From Cruorifilaria tuberocauda (lineage: Eukaryota > Nematoda > Chromadorea > Rhabditida > Onchocercidae), in contig JABVXU010000015.1 of assembly GCA_013365365.1 (NCBI GenBank), positions 248,001 to 312,000 on the forward strand: a stretch of 64,000 nt of DNA, in the 5' to 3' direction. Shown piece after piece: positions 14,601 to 32,448 of this stretch. The stretch's first letter is position 1. Each line of letters opens with the position of its first letter. Made by a program: the position numbers and the translations under genes. The notes under the pieces were generated by a model. The model was not told the DNA's origin. It searched no databases and saw only the letters and a program-made list of their open reading frames with translations.

Positions 14601-15763
14601 GGTACGCTTATGTGACTAATGAAGTAGTTTATACAAAATTATGCAGGCGATGTAGTACAATAGCAAATAAATTAATCTCAAATGAATTCAAAAATAAAAT
14701 AAAGCAAATCCACTTCAATCGATACAAAATTTGTGGGAAGGTGTTTAGCTACTAGCAATCAGTATAAGTTTGAAGATAGTTGTATGAATAGTAATCCAAA
14801 AACTGAAAATTGTAGAGGAATGTGAAAAATTGAAAGATCTGCTAAATGCTTTACTTCCTACTAATATTTGAGAATAATTTTAGGTATATGGTGTATATAG
14901 GATTTGTTACAAGAACAAAAGCAGTGGTCAGCAGTTGAAAGTTGATGTTTTAGTTATGGAATATCTATTTTATCGTCGGAATGTAAAGCAAGTATGGGAT
15001 CTAAAAGGCTCACAAAGAAATAGGTTTGCGTGTCCTAAAAGATTGCTATTATCTTTTTATCAATACATTTATCGAAAACTTAGTGATTTTGTAGGATGGC
15101 ATCGGAAGGAAAAAGAACAGCAGATCTGGTATTATTGGATGAAAATTTAGTAAAAGATCTTTGGAATAATCAACTTTATGTGCATCCTCATTCTAAGGCA
15201 GCATTAAGTATGGCTATCAGCAATGATAGCCATTTTCTTTCTGCTCAGGTTTGTTTTTCTCTCGTATTTTAAGCTTAATTTACTAATAGTAAACTGCTGA
15301 GCAACAATTCTGTTATAGTTTGGAATACACATTAGGAAATCATTCCATATAATTTCGTGGCAATCAAAGCATATGACCAAAGTCCTTTGTAATTGATTGA
15401 ATTTAATTCTAATGGTGAAGACTAAAAGAAACTACCACCACTAATAATTTCAATGCATTCCGCAATCTGAATCGTTAGAATTCTTTATTTCAGCATGTAA
15501 TGGATTACAGTTTGCTTGTTGGCGTAGATGAAACGAACAGCGAGTTGATTCTTGGCATTGTGGATTATATGCGTACCTATACTCTTGACAAAAAACTGGA
15601 AAGTTGGGTGAAAATTGTGGCAATACCTGGGGCACACTTGCCTACCGTCATTTCTCCAGAAATGTACTGCACACGATTCTTCGATGCTATTGATATATAC
15701 TTTCCAGTTGCACCAGATCAGTGGACTGGATTCGGTTCAGCCTTATCCTCTTCTGACTGCTAA
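5620..15763 (+). CDS. ppk-3: PIKfyve / FAB1: FYVE-type phosphatidylinositol 3-phosphate 5-kinase
   Basis: Makes PI(3,5)P2 from PI3P on endosomes and lysosomes. Exons: 5620-5890, 6379-6520, 6609-6769, 7133-7291, 7486-7742, 7928-8166, 8278-8419, 8586-8735, 8920-9207, 9438-9662, 9751-9911, 10079-10252, 10525-10713, 10849-11043, 11261-11384, 11484-11555, 11754-11986, 12076-12160, 12332-12460, 12691-12823, 13590-13743, 13939-14017, 14187-14327, 14476-14601, 14884-15023, 15095-15248, 15494-15763. All phases agree; product 1530 aa. Domains: FYVE finger ~140-215 (RRHHCRLCG core), Cpn60/TCP1-like ~410-678, Cys-rich PIKfyve-specific region ~680-980, PIP5-kinase ~1220-1525. The kinase has a GGKSGASFY loop, the catalytic Lys in FVFKQM, DLKGSQRNR and MDYSLLVG. 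No DEP domain lies between FYVE and Cpn60, unlike human PIKfyve (about 2098 aa from memory). Exon 22 probably ends at a GC donor. The symbol follows the C. elegans orthologue. The start is the first in-frame ATG; 5679 is an alternative. Confidence 0.95.
12824..13589 (+). other. PIKfyve intron 20
   Basis: A 766-bp intron, long for this gene. An open stretch after a possible TTATTCAG acceptor near 12911 was tested as an exon, but it ends in stops and breaks alignment with the family. Joining 12823 directly to 13590 gives the expected residues just before the kinase domain. Confidence 0.7.
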
Positions 15764-16785
15764 AAGAGCAAAATTTGATTCATGGATAGCAGAAAAAAGA
15801 AAGAGGAAGGTGAGAGAAAAAGGATTCCAGAACGACAGACAAAGCTAGAAGGAATCAAGAAGGATTCTCTAGAAAGATTCAAGTGATTTTTCTATATTCC
15901 ACAAAGGAAGGATCAATAGTTAGAATATTTATTTCTACTAGTTATTTTGATGTGTCCTTTCTGAATCGTTATTTCTCGTTTAATTCCGAAAGCTGTAATA
16001 AGACAGTCTGTTTAACTTCGCAGACTTTATATTTTTTAGTCTTTGGAAATTCCACAGATCTTTAGGAAGTAATGAACGATGTAACTTGTGTCATTTATTC
16101 ATGTCTGTTGCTAGGGAAAAGATTTTAATGATTCGTTCATTTTGTAAATTTCTTCTGTTTTTTCACAAGCTTGGCAGCTAAAATTCAAAATTAGTCCTAA
16201 GTTGTAGTTTTTGGAACAAAACTAAACTGCCAAATTACGAAAAAACACCTGTTTGCTTAAAAATTTTCGAAATTTCCTATCTGTTAATGATTGACTTTGG
16301 TGTTTTTAAAATGTTTATACATTGTTTCACAACTCTCATAAACAGATAAATGTTAAGCTTTTACATTTCTTGAATGTGTGGAAAAAAAGTAGCTGTCCAT
16401 AACTTACTCGTTGAATTCCAAACATTTCACCATTAGTTCATGCCGATCAAATATTGCTTGCTAAATAATGAGTGGATAATGTCGCTTTCAATTATTCCAA
16501 AGATCTAACTCTGGCTATCAACATCTCGTAATGAGTGCAGTAAATCATTACACCTGGATCCGTCAGCAGTTTCGGTCTTGTCGTTGTGCCATTCCAGCGG
16601 TGTAGGATGTATGATTTGCATGCCTATATTTTACGCTGCTGTGCGGTAAAGCGTTAAATTAGTTCGCACGTTATTTTCCATAGACTTATTATTTGCAGAA
16701 TTTTCAATTTGCAATATTCAGTGGTGATACTGTATTGCAGAATAGTTAACGGCTATAATACTCTAGATATCGGACAACTGTAGGA
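15764..16785. other. Intergenic spacer between PIKfyve and U2SURP
   Basis: About 1 kb holding the PIKfyve 3' UTR and the U2SURP 5' region. The two genes are in tandem, but the spacing is too wide for a typical nematode operon. No recognisable gene or repeat. Confidence 0.6.
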
Positions 16786-23233
<6,448 letters not shown>

Positions 23234-26200
23234 TTATTCATATTTATTATATCTTATATATTTGTGTATTTTCTCTAGTTTTTTTTTTTTTTTTTGTATT
23301 ATTGTATTTCGATTGAGTTCTTTAAATTTTTCCATCCACTATATTTACAAAAAAGATAAAACAGTCTTGCAAGTTAGTGTAGAAAGAAATTTCAATTATC
23401 TTACTTTTTTTTCTTCTGAACAAATTGATATTCATTTCTTCTGAACAAATTGATATTCATATCTGTGTATTTCTCAGCAGAGTTGTGTAAAAAGGAACCT
23501 CTTTGCCCTCCCTATTTGAATAGGCATAGTATTTGAAAAGAGAAATATAAATGTTTCAAGAAGCACGCTTCTAACAAATTTATGTATTTTCATAATAACC
23601 TCAAGGAAAATTATTTCGTTCTCATTTAACACTGTACTTTTACTATCCTGTGATCATTTGTATCTCTCGTACTTGCTACTTCTGTTACTGTTGTTAGTAG
23701 CCTAAATGCAGTTTATTTTGCCTATATGTTTCTTTGCAGTGGTGAAATCTTTTTTTCCAATTATATTGTTAGTATGTTAATTTCCGGTTCGAATTGCTTC
23801 TTTGTTCTTTTGATAATTCCATGAGCATAAGTTAAAATGACTTATTGAAATGAAGATCGAGCATTGGCTTAGGCATTTGTCGCCGATGCACCACGGGTCT
23901 CGTAATATATCTCGCAAAGTATGCAAATTTGATTAAAACTGTGCTACCAACTGCTCGTATGGCTATGGGAAAAGTCAGAATTGGTTGTTCTTGGTAGGGA
24001 ACAAAAGAAATAAGGTGTAAAATATCGAAGCATGTTCTTTTTGACAGTAATTATTTCCCATTGAAGTTTTGACACTAAGGGAATTCAATATAACTCAAGC
24101 TGCTGTTGAGGTCCACTGTGCATGTTGTTTTGTCTCTGAAACAGGAAGTAATTGTATTGAGATTTCTCAAGTAATTAAGCAATCAGTAAATAGTCGGTGA
24201 GATCACTGATCATTTTTCTTTACATTATCGTCATAATGAGGAGTTCTCGTTGGTCAGTAATACTGACCTTTTTTTTTTAAAAAGAGGTCCCACTTCCCTG
24301 CGTCCTTCATTGATAACTTTTGTGTTTTATTAACAGTGAAACCCAAAGAGATGATTAAGGGATTTATAAAGTAAATTGGAAATAATTTTGATTTTCATTT
24401 ATTCTCGTATACCAATAAATCTTTTTTTGAGAAGCTGTTGATGTGATTTAAATGAAAAGTGATAGCATGAAGGCTTATGACAAATTAACTAAAAGTATGA
24501 GTTATCATGTAGCTTGAAGAGGATATTATCAGCTACTTATCATCCTCAGACAGAATAAGAAAAAATGAAAATCCCCATAGTCAATTGAAATTCGATAAAA
24601 GAAGGAGAAAAACTAAACTTTGGATTCTTCTTCGTAAACAAAAGGCCAAAAGCAGGGGTAGGATATTTTAATTACATTTGATCACGAGCATTCTTAATTA
24701 ACTTCACATGCATCTTTCGTTAATGAATATATTTCATTTACGCTCAATGATAACATAATTGTATAATCGTTGGAAATTTTTCTTCCTGGGAGAAGAAAGA
24801 GGATAACAACTTTTTGCAAACTCGAACTTGTTCATTAACATCCCTTATCAGCAATGAATTCATTGTTTATACCAGAATAAGTGGACAATGTCCTTGAACA
24901 GTAGTATCTCTATGAGTAGTAAGTAGCATTAACATCTTCAGTATTGATATTTAGGTCATGTCTGCCATGTTGATGACATCATTCAACCTCGTTCTACTTC
25001 TATCCTCTCTTTCTCTCCTTCTACTTCTCTCTCTATACAAAAGCAAAGTATTTCTGTTGCTTTACTGAATATATTTTTATTCATTTAAAAACCGAATTAT
25101 TGAAATTTAGTTTTATCTGAATGAGATTCCAAAGACTTGAAAGAATTTATCATTTTTTGACAATTATTGTTAAAGTAATGTTGAATTATTGCTGAAGTTA
25201 TGTGATTGCATTTCTATTCATTATAATTTTTAGTAAATAATTGATCGAATTATTCTACTCAATTTGCATCCATCACTCTATCGTTCAACGTGAAAAATTA
25301 ATGAACAAATCGTTTTGTTATTATGTTAATCATCTTACTAAATGATAATTTGGCTATATTTTAAAAGAATTGATCCTGTTACCTTTAAGTACTAATATAT
25401 TTTTAAAACTTTTTTGAAGAAAATATAATTGCTGTAAATTTTGAATACATATATTATATTTCACAAGTAATGTAAATCGATATGAAATGTATAAAGTATT
25501 GAAATACATTTTTGAAGTTATTTACTTTTATAAATGCATTTAAAATGATAGCAATTGTTTTTAATACAAATTTTGAAAAAAAAAAAGATTAGTTCAAATG
25601 AAAATAAAACGGTTTGTACTTTTAATTAGAAACAAATTTTAGTATTCTCTAATCAATCAGCATCTTCCTTCTCAATTCACAATAGAAACTAAATTAATCC
25701 CTTTCCTACTTCTTATCATCTTTCTTTCACTTTATTTTTACATGATTCGCGTAATAAAGAACCCTTTTATTATTTATTTCATTAATTTCCTCATCATTCG
25801 CTTGTTCGTTTAAATCATTATCACGCATTTTAAGAAATAAACAAAAAATTACTTCAAATCCACGATCGGTAGAACAAATTCTGCATCCCTGCTCCAAAAA
25901 TGGCATTGCTTAGATTTTTCTTCTTCTAAGCTCTAAATTGTTCATGAATTAAAAATGTATATTTAAATAATTGTTTACCCACCTAGTTCCCGTATACCAT
26001 AATCGATGTAGTTATTCGTTTTTTTAATTTCATATGCTTTGGAAAAAATTGCGTAAACTCTCAGAAACAAGAATCAATCTCATTTCTTCATTAAAATCCA
26101 TTTCATAAATACAATTTAATCGCCACAAAATGAGTAAGCCGAAATCAACCCGAAATCACATAAAAATATGTTTTAATTCTGTAGATGATGAAATTATAGG

Positions 26201-27115
26201 TGAGAAATTTTTGTCTAAATATGATCAATTAAAATAGATCTTATGCTTTTTTATTTTGATTCATCGTCAGTTCATCATCCTCTCCAAGGTATGACCCAGA
26301 GGTCACGTGTCATTTTCTTGTCGCTAATTAGTTTCAAATTTTTTACACTATTCCTATTAATATGTTGTAAATGTATGGACATCCTTTTATTCCGACACCG
26401 CCCCATCCAAATAGTACAAATACCAGGATTGGATTGGATCGGATCGGTAGGATTGGATCGAGTATGTTTTTTTTTTGCTCTTCATTTATTCTTCCTGAAC
26501 TAACCTTTTCACCGTGGAGTTGACCCAATTTCGATACGCTCACATCATCAGCTTATCAAGATTTTTCAATCGATTATCACTGAGGTCAGGGACCAACAAA
26601 GGATCCTAACGCATTTCCAATCGTTTGAATTAACTATTATCATATCGCAAACGACTATCTTGTCTTATTTGCTGTATCTTATAAACTTTAAGCGTAAGAA
26701 ATAAAACGTGCTCTGAACGATTCGATTGTGCCGCACAAGTCCCGATTAATTCCAATTTCCTCTAACTTTCCCGACAAATTCAGTTTCTGCAACTTCTATT
26801 TAAAATCGAAAATGTTCATAATTTTTGCGTATAAATTAAAACTATTATCATCGTGACAGAAAACCGGTCTAAAAATGATTCACTTCTGTACAATATTTGT
26901 TTTGGAAAAGGTTGAGGTACTATTTCGTAATGTTGCCGTAGTACTTCTGTTATTTCCAGTTTTAGATTTTAATATTTATATTTTTCGTCAAGTACCTGAA
27001 ATTCTTCCTTTTCGCGGATCTTGCACATTTCGGAGATGATAATTAATCGATCGTTGTCTAAACCGTGCAGTGAATATACGATAACAATACAACTCTTTTG
27101 CCACGTTTTGGAAAG
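23234..27115. other. Long non-coding stretch, 3.9 kb
   Basis: Begins with the U2SURP 3' UTR (a T-rich tract at about 23280-23296, then a 25-bp tandem duplication). The rest is AT-rich with only short chance frames. A weak candidate exon pair at 26130-26199 and 26271-26288 was not accepted. A G-rich run of imperfect GGATT/GGATC units lies at about 26426-26460. No gene can be supported. Confidence 0.55.
23411..23460. repeat. Two perfect copies of a 25-bp tandem repeat
   Basis: The unit at 23411-23435, starting TTCTTCTGAACAAATTG, is repeated exactly at 23436-23460. It lies about 180 bp after the U2SURP stop codon, probably in its 3' UTR. A perfect copy suggests a recent duplication. Confidence 0.95.
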
Positions 27116-27806
27116 ATGTCGAAGAATGCAGCAGGCATGCCGAGTGAGATCAATATGCCACAATTATTTTCGGATGTATCGCGCACTTTAAATGGATTCA
27201 AGAATCTGTTCATCCGATCCGGAAGAACTTCTGAAGCAGAAGTAGGAGCACATTATGATGCTTCTTCTTTATCCAGTGCTGTTACTGACATTTTCTCGGG
27301 TAATGTATGTTTCAAAGCATGTGGTATGGAAGATATTCAGTTTGCTGCTCAGGTTTGTTATTCATAAATTTCAATCTATCGGTATGAAAGAAAAGATCGA
27401 AAGAATTACTAAATCCAAGTATGAAAGAATGATAAGTTATATAAAGTTTTAAAATATAGGATATTTTGTTCTTCTTTTGGTTACGTTCAGTTGAAAGAGC
27501 TTTTCTTGAAGAATGATCTATTTATTTTCAATTGAATTTTCTTTTGTAATTTTAATAATCCGTCTTTTTTTTGAGAAAGCTAGTGAATTGTTCATAACTG
27601 TGCGATACTGTATCATTACGCTTACAATATTCGTCATTATTTGTATGATTTTATTATCAATGGTACTCGCTTGGTATCTACTCAAGACAACACTAATCTT
27701 TGATGGACGCTCTGGATTACCCGTTCAATCAACATCTATGTTCAGCCATAGCCGTTATCAGAAAACTCGATCATCAACTCCAATAAGCGAAAATCTAAGA
27801 ATTTGA
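27116..27806 (+). CDS. Small single-pass membrane protein, unknown family
   Basis: Two exons, 27116-27352 and 27576-27806, join without a split codon to 155 aa. The donor is CAG/GTTTGT; the acceptor is the less usual TTTTTTTGAG, chosen because it keeps the frame and no in-frame TTTCAG exists. Residues 1-79 are polar and moderately hydrophobic with no signal peptide. A strong membrane segment lies at about 86-112 (YCIITLTIFVIICMILLSMV), followed by a ~40-residue Ser/Arg-rich tail. I do not recognise the family; it may be nematode-specific. An ATG at 27098 would add six residues. No function is assigned. Confidence 0.65.
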
Positions 27807-30800
27807 TTTCCTACTAATTTATTAATTAATTAAATTCCACATGGTTTATTGAGAATTTCTTGGTCACGAAATTTTCTATAAGTAATGATCATAATATAGA
27901 GAGTGTTTAACTCTAGTTCAAATCAAATGTTTGATTCTAGCATCGGCGAAGGAGTTGTGAAAGCTCTTTGTTAAAATTAAGAATGTCTTATCAAATTGTA
28001 TAAGGAAAGTTTATATTTCTAAATTTAATCTTTGAAATGTACCGATGCAATCTGAATGAAAAGTAGTAGAATATTGATATGTCGGTAGTAAATTTTTGCA
28101 GTTGCTTAGAGAAAAATTCATTACAGAAAATTTCGTGACCAAGTTCATCATACCGTTTTCATGGATGAATAGATGATAAACAGTAAAAAAGGTTACATTT
28201 CTTATGGACATGAAAGTTTTTAACATTTGCGTGCTAAAGCTTTCATCTTCAAATGATATCTTGTATTATTATCAATTTACTAGTATAATGTTGTAACATC
28301 GATTAAGATTTGTTTAATAAAACTTATTTATTATATCAAGTCATCCTGAATTAAGGCATTATATCATTTTAGAAACTAAAGTCATAAGACCTGAAATTTC
28401 TTAATCAAATGTTTCCAACAAATACAAATATATTTTCGGATGTTATATATTTGGCTGTGTTATCCCGAATGAAATGGAAAATTAATGAATGAATTTATTC
28501 AAAAAATTAAAAATTCACAGAAACAGATAACTTGTATGCTACTGATATCATACTTTCCAAATAATTATAGAAATCAAACGAAAAGAACAAATAGAAATGC
28601 TAACAAATTCCCGACTACCATTTTTCTAACATTCACATCATCGCGTACTAAAAGTCTTGGAAGTAATTAAAAATGAATTTTTAAATAGAGTAAGTTTCAG
28701 AGGATATATTCCGAACCGTAATATCCTACTCAAAAAATCCAGTAAATCAAAGAACCATTCATTCTCTAATTTGTATTGAAAACGATATTTACACAAACAC
28801 TTCTTTTCAAAGAATTGAAGGTAAAGTTTATTTTTCTTTGAATCTCTAATTTCCATCAGATAAATTTGTCATAAAAGCTTAACATATTTGTTTTAATATT
28901 TTGCAAAATTGACGATGTGATTAATGCATTAATATCATAAAATGTTCATTTCGAATATTACTCAGCAGTGAGTTAAAAAATCTGTAAATATCATTATACG
29001 AAATGATATTAAGATTTTGGATGATGATAAGGATGGACATACTACATATTACGAATACATTTTGGAGGGATGATATATCACAAAGGTCAGTTGAGTTTTC
29101 AGAATAAAGTTCCATTTGATTGAGATTGATCTGTTCTGATCCATCTGTATTCTTGGCTCATCATCGCCTTCATCTAGGTTTTCTTAGAGATTGCTCGATC
29201 GGTAACGCACATATGTTGCTGTATAAAGTTGATATATAAAATTTTATCTATTTGATATAACAGTTCCTTCATTTGCCTTCATTTTTTCTAATTGACAAAA
29301 AGATACAACTGCTTGAATTATTTTGTGTACTTTGGAATTTGGAAGAAGTCGGGAAAAGTTTACAATTTTTTTGAACGTCTGGTTTATGGCATACTGATGG
29401 CAGTTATTAACAAGTACTGAATAATAAAAAATGTTCTTGTGCATCTGTACAACTATTAACTTTTAAAAATATTTGGATGGAATAATCAGAAGATTGAAGT
29501 TAATGGCAGGACCGTTTTCAACTTCCAAATTAATTTAGAATTTTTATCCTTTTCTGAATCGGATTTTCCTGATGCCCACTTCGTTGGTCTGTATGAGGAC
29601 ATATTTTATGATAATTGCTGTGATCAAGAAGCTTCATACATTAACAGTATGAAGCTTCTTATCACAGCAATTATCAAGTTCAGTTTCATTTAATTTTTTA
29701 ATAACATCGGACTTATCGACGATTGCAGCAGATAAAATAATTGTCTTTTATATCATAAACAAAATAAAGGGAAAAGCTGTGAAATGAATAGTAAAGCATG
29801 AAAGTTCATTGAAATGTATTTCTATACGATAAACTTCAAAATTCTCTAGATCGTAGATGGGAATAATGAAGTATGATAAGTTATAAATGTTGTTGCTGTC
29901 GCACCTTCGGTACATTTAGAATTCCTGGGTGCAATTCTTATCTCAAAACCCCAGAGGTCATGAATAAATTAATCCGGCTTGAAACGATCAATCCGAACTG
30001 AGCGGTACACTCTCCAACCACTATATTATGGAAACAAAACCCATACCTATCCTCGCATACATCAGAAAAAAGTGTAGAATCCAGTGAGGGATGACTAAAG
30101 TTTCATAACGACCGAGCAACTTTATGGGCCGCGTTGAAAATGGATGGCATAAGAAGACGGATTAAACGGCGGCAGGTGTGGTGTGGGTGTGCCGTGTCAC
30201 GATGTTCTTCAAATACGGGTTGCAGCGGCATTGCGCGCGAGCGTCATATCCGGTGCGATCTGTTGGACAGGATACAATCGATTGCGATACGATCAGTGGG
30301 ATGCGATGTGACCCGATATGGTGCGATTGTTCTTACCCACATTGTTATTCCGTGCTGGTTTTCAGAACATTTTCTCTCATAAATTGAGCATTTCCTCATT
30401 GAAACAATTTGTTATATATTTCTAATTGCATATATCAATACTATATTAGGAAGTGTAAGGTATGGGGAAGAACAGTGTAGATTAAAGTTAAAGTGAATGA
30501 TAAATAAAAAATAGTTGGTTTAGGTCATATAGACCTTTCACTCATAGCATTTCATTCGTGTCTTCCCCTTCATATACTGCATTTTGCCAGCAAATTCAAA
30601 TTCAAGTTCTTACCCTATTATTGACGCATACTACATATATATATATGCTGAACTCTTGTGAATTAGCAAAGTGCAGGCCACACGTTATAACTTTAATCAT
30701 CATTATATTGTAGAGCAGGTTGAGCGTACGATCAAGAATGCCAACGGAGGGTCAAGGACGATTCAGAAAGAATTTCTGATTATTGTTATCGCTTGATGGT

Positions 30801-32448
30801 TTATCGCTGCATATCTCATTATTTAGTGAATAAATTTTGAACTGTTGTCGTATGGCACAGTTTCAAATATTCAACTAGGGTTAGATCAAATCATGGTTAT
30901 GGAGTAGAGTGTGCTATTTTGATTGGTTTTCCATAGTCGTTTCATTTTACTTATTGTAATACATAGTCAGTTGGTGATATTACAAAGATCAACCATAAGG
31001 CCTTTATTTTATTTTATATTTTACCTCCAAAGGAAGTTTAGTGGTACGTTTCATTCATTGCTGCGATTTACTCGAATCATCTTTTGAAAATTGCCATTCG
31101 CCTCTTATCTCAGCAAAAATTGTTGCGCTCGCTTCGAGCAATACCTATGCTCTTCTTAACAGTGTACGTTCTGTTCGTTTACGTAAATTTTTACATCTTT
31201 TCCGTCGTGTTCCATTTCTTATTATTGAGATTTTAAGCTGCTTCAGTTCTTTAGTTTTTTTTCGTTCTCAATTTCAATTTAATCATTTTGAGCACAGGCA
31301 TTGCACATAATGGCAAAAAAGTGACAACAGTTGCTTTCCTAGTGTTTACTTTCTTTCAATAATTAATACATATTAAATATTAGTGGAAATTCGATAAATG
31401 TCATCGAACAACTTGTTACGTATAAGGAATTAAAAAGCTATTAAAGCAGAAAAAAAAACAATGATTTGATACGCTTCTATGGAAACTATTATTTTTAGGA
31501 TTGAATGTGCATCTTTCATAATACTTCACAAAGTTGGTAAAACTATGTGAAGGATTATAATACTCTCAACAGATTGAGATATAATGTAATTTTATCCTTA
31601 GCTGTCTGAATGTTTGAGATGAATTCGGGAATTCGATGTTTTGGGTACTTTCTTAGACTGCTTCTCATACTAAATTTTCCGAATGCCAAAAGAAAATTAA
31701 AAAAAGTTATTTTTTATGTCTCGTTTATACTATTTTCGAACAAAAAGTCCCACCAAGTATTCCTTTCGGAATTTCAAATTTTTATTTATATTAGCTTTTC
31801 GTGCTGTTTCACATAGGTATGTTTCGGTCAGTGCGATTTCTCCACTGATCCGTGTGTTTCTATAATATTAAGTAATATGCTGTAAGACGCTTTTCATTAC
31901 TATAGATATTTTTTTATTATTTCTATAGTTTTATTTGGATTCTTTCTCCTTTTTCTTAATCAATTCATTCCTCGAATTCTCCGAATGTTTCTTCCATGGT
32001 TGTAATTTTTGCACTAAATTTGAAATGTGTTTCACATTGAAAAAGTTAACCCATGGCAAAATACCCCTCTTGAATGCGACCATTAACCATAAGCTGAGTA
32101 ACCAAAATTTTTCGTTTTTTATTTCGGCATTTTTAGAATGTTCAGGAATGGAGCACAGGAGTATTATAATTTTTTTTTACGAGAACGATATTTATGATTG
32201 ACTTAAAACATTCGAGATATTTGTATGGTGCATGACTTGGTTGATTCCTTATTCTCGAATTTTTTATTCTGATCGATATTTCGGCCTCAGTTTTTAGTTT
32301 CAGTTGCGTGGTGTCTATGTGATCGTGTTTAATTTCTAATTACGCGTCGTATAATATTTCTGTTTGATGCCGTATTTTGATTTAATGTTCTTATTTTTAA
32401 AGTTTGAATTTTGAAAAGATTTTTGATTTTCAGCGTCATTACTTTACA
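27807..32448. other. Long non-coding stretch, 4.6 kb
   Basis: No exon with family similarity or consistent splicing on either strand. It holds a near-perfect hairpin (29609-29676) and a region of visibly higher GC at about 29880-30350 with four TGCGAT motifs. The MO25 5' UTR lies at the right end. Confidence 0.55.
29609..29676 (+). ncRNA. Hairpin with a miR-2-family seed on its 3' arm (candidate miRNA precursor)
   Basis: Left arm 29609-29639 and right arm 29647-29676 pair over 30 bp with one bulged C (29625) and a 7-nt loop. From 29660 the 3' arm reads TATCACAGCAATTATCAAG. Bases 2-8 (ATCACAG) are the seed of the invertebrate miR-2/miR-13 family, whose mature RNAs also come from the 3' arm and begin UAUCACAG. 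Against a classical precursor: the stem is nearly perfect and pairing weakens about 15 nt into the would-be mature RNA, with only a short GGAC/GTTC helix outside. It could instead be a small inverted-repeat element that matches the seed by chance. Confidence 0.4.

Noticed and set aside
26130..26288. Two splice-compatible mini exons starting MSKPKSTRNHIK
   Set aside because: The first exon has an ATG and a good GTGAG donor, and the next open piece is in phase, but no third exon continues it and no family is recognised. Too little to call a gene.
30134..30387. Overlapping 69-82 codon open frames in the GC-rich island
   Set aside because: Two frames are open at once because stop codons are rare in GC-richer DNA; composition is not protein-like and no splice context supports either.
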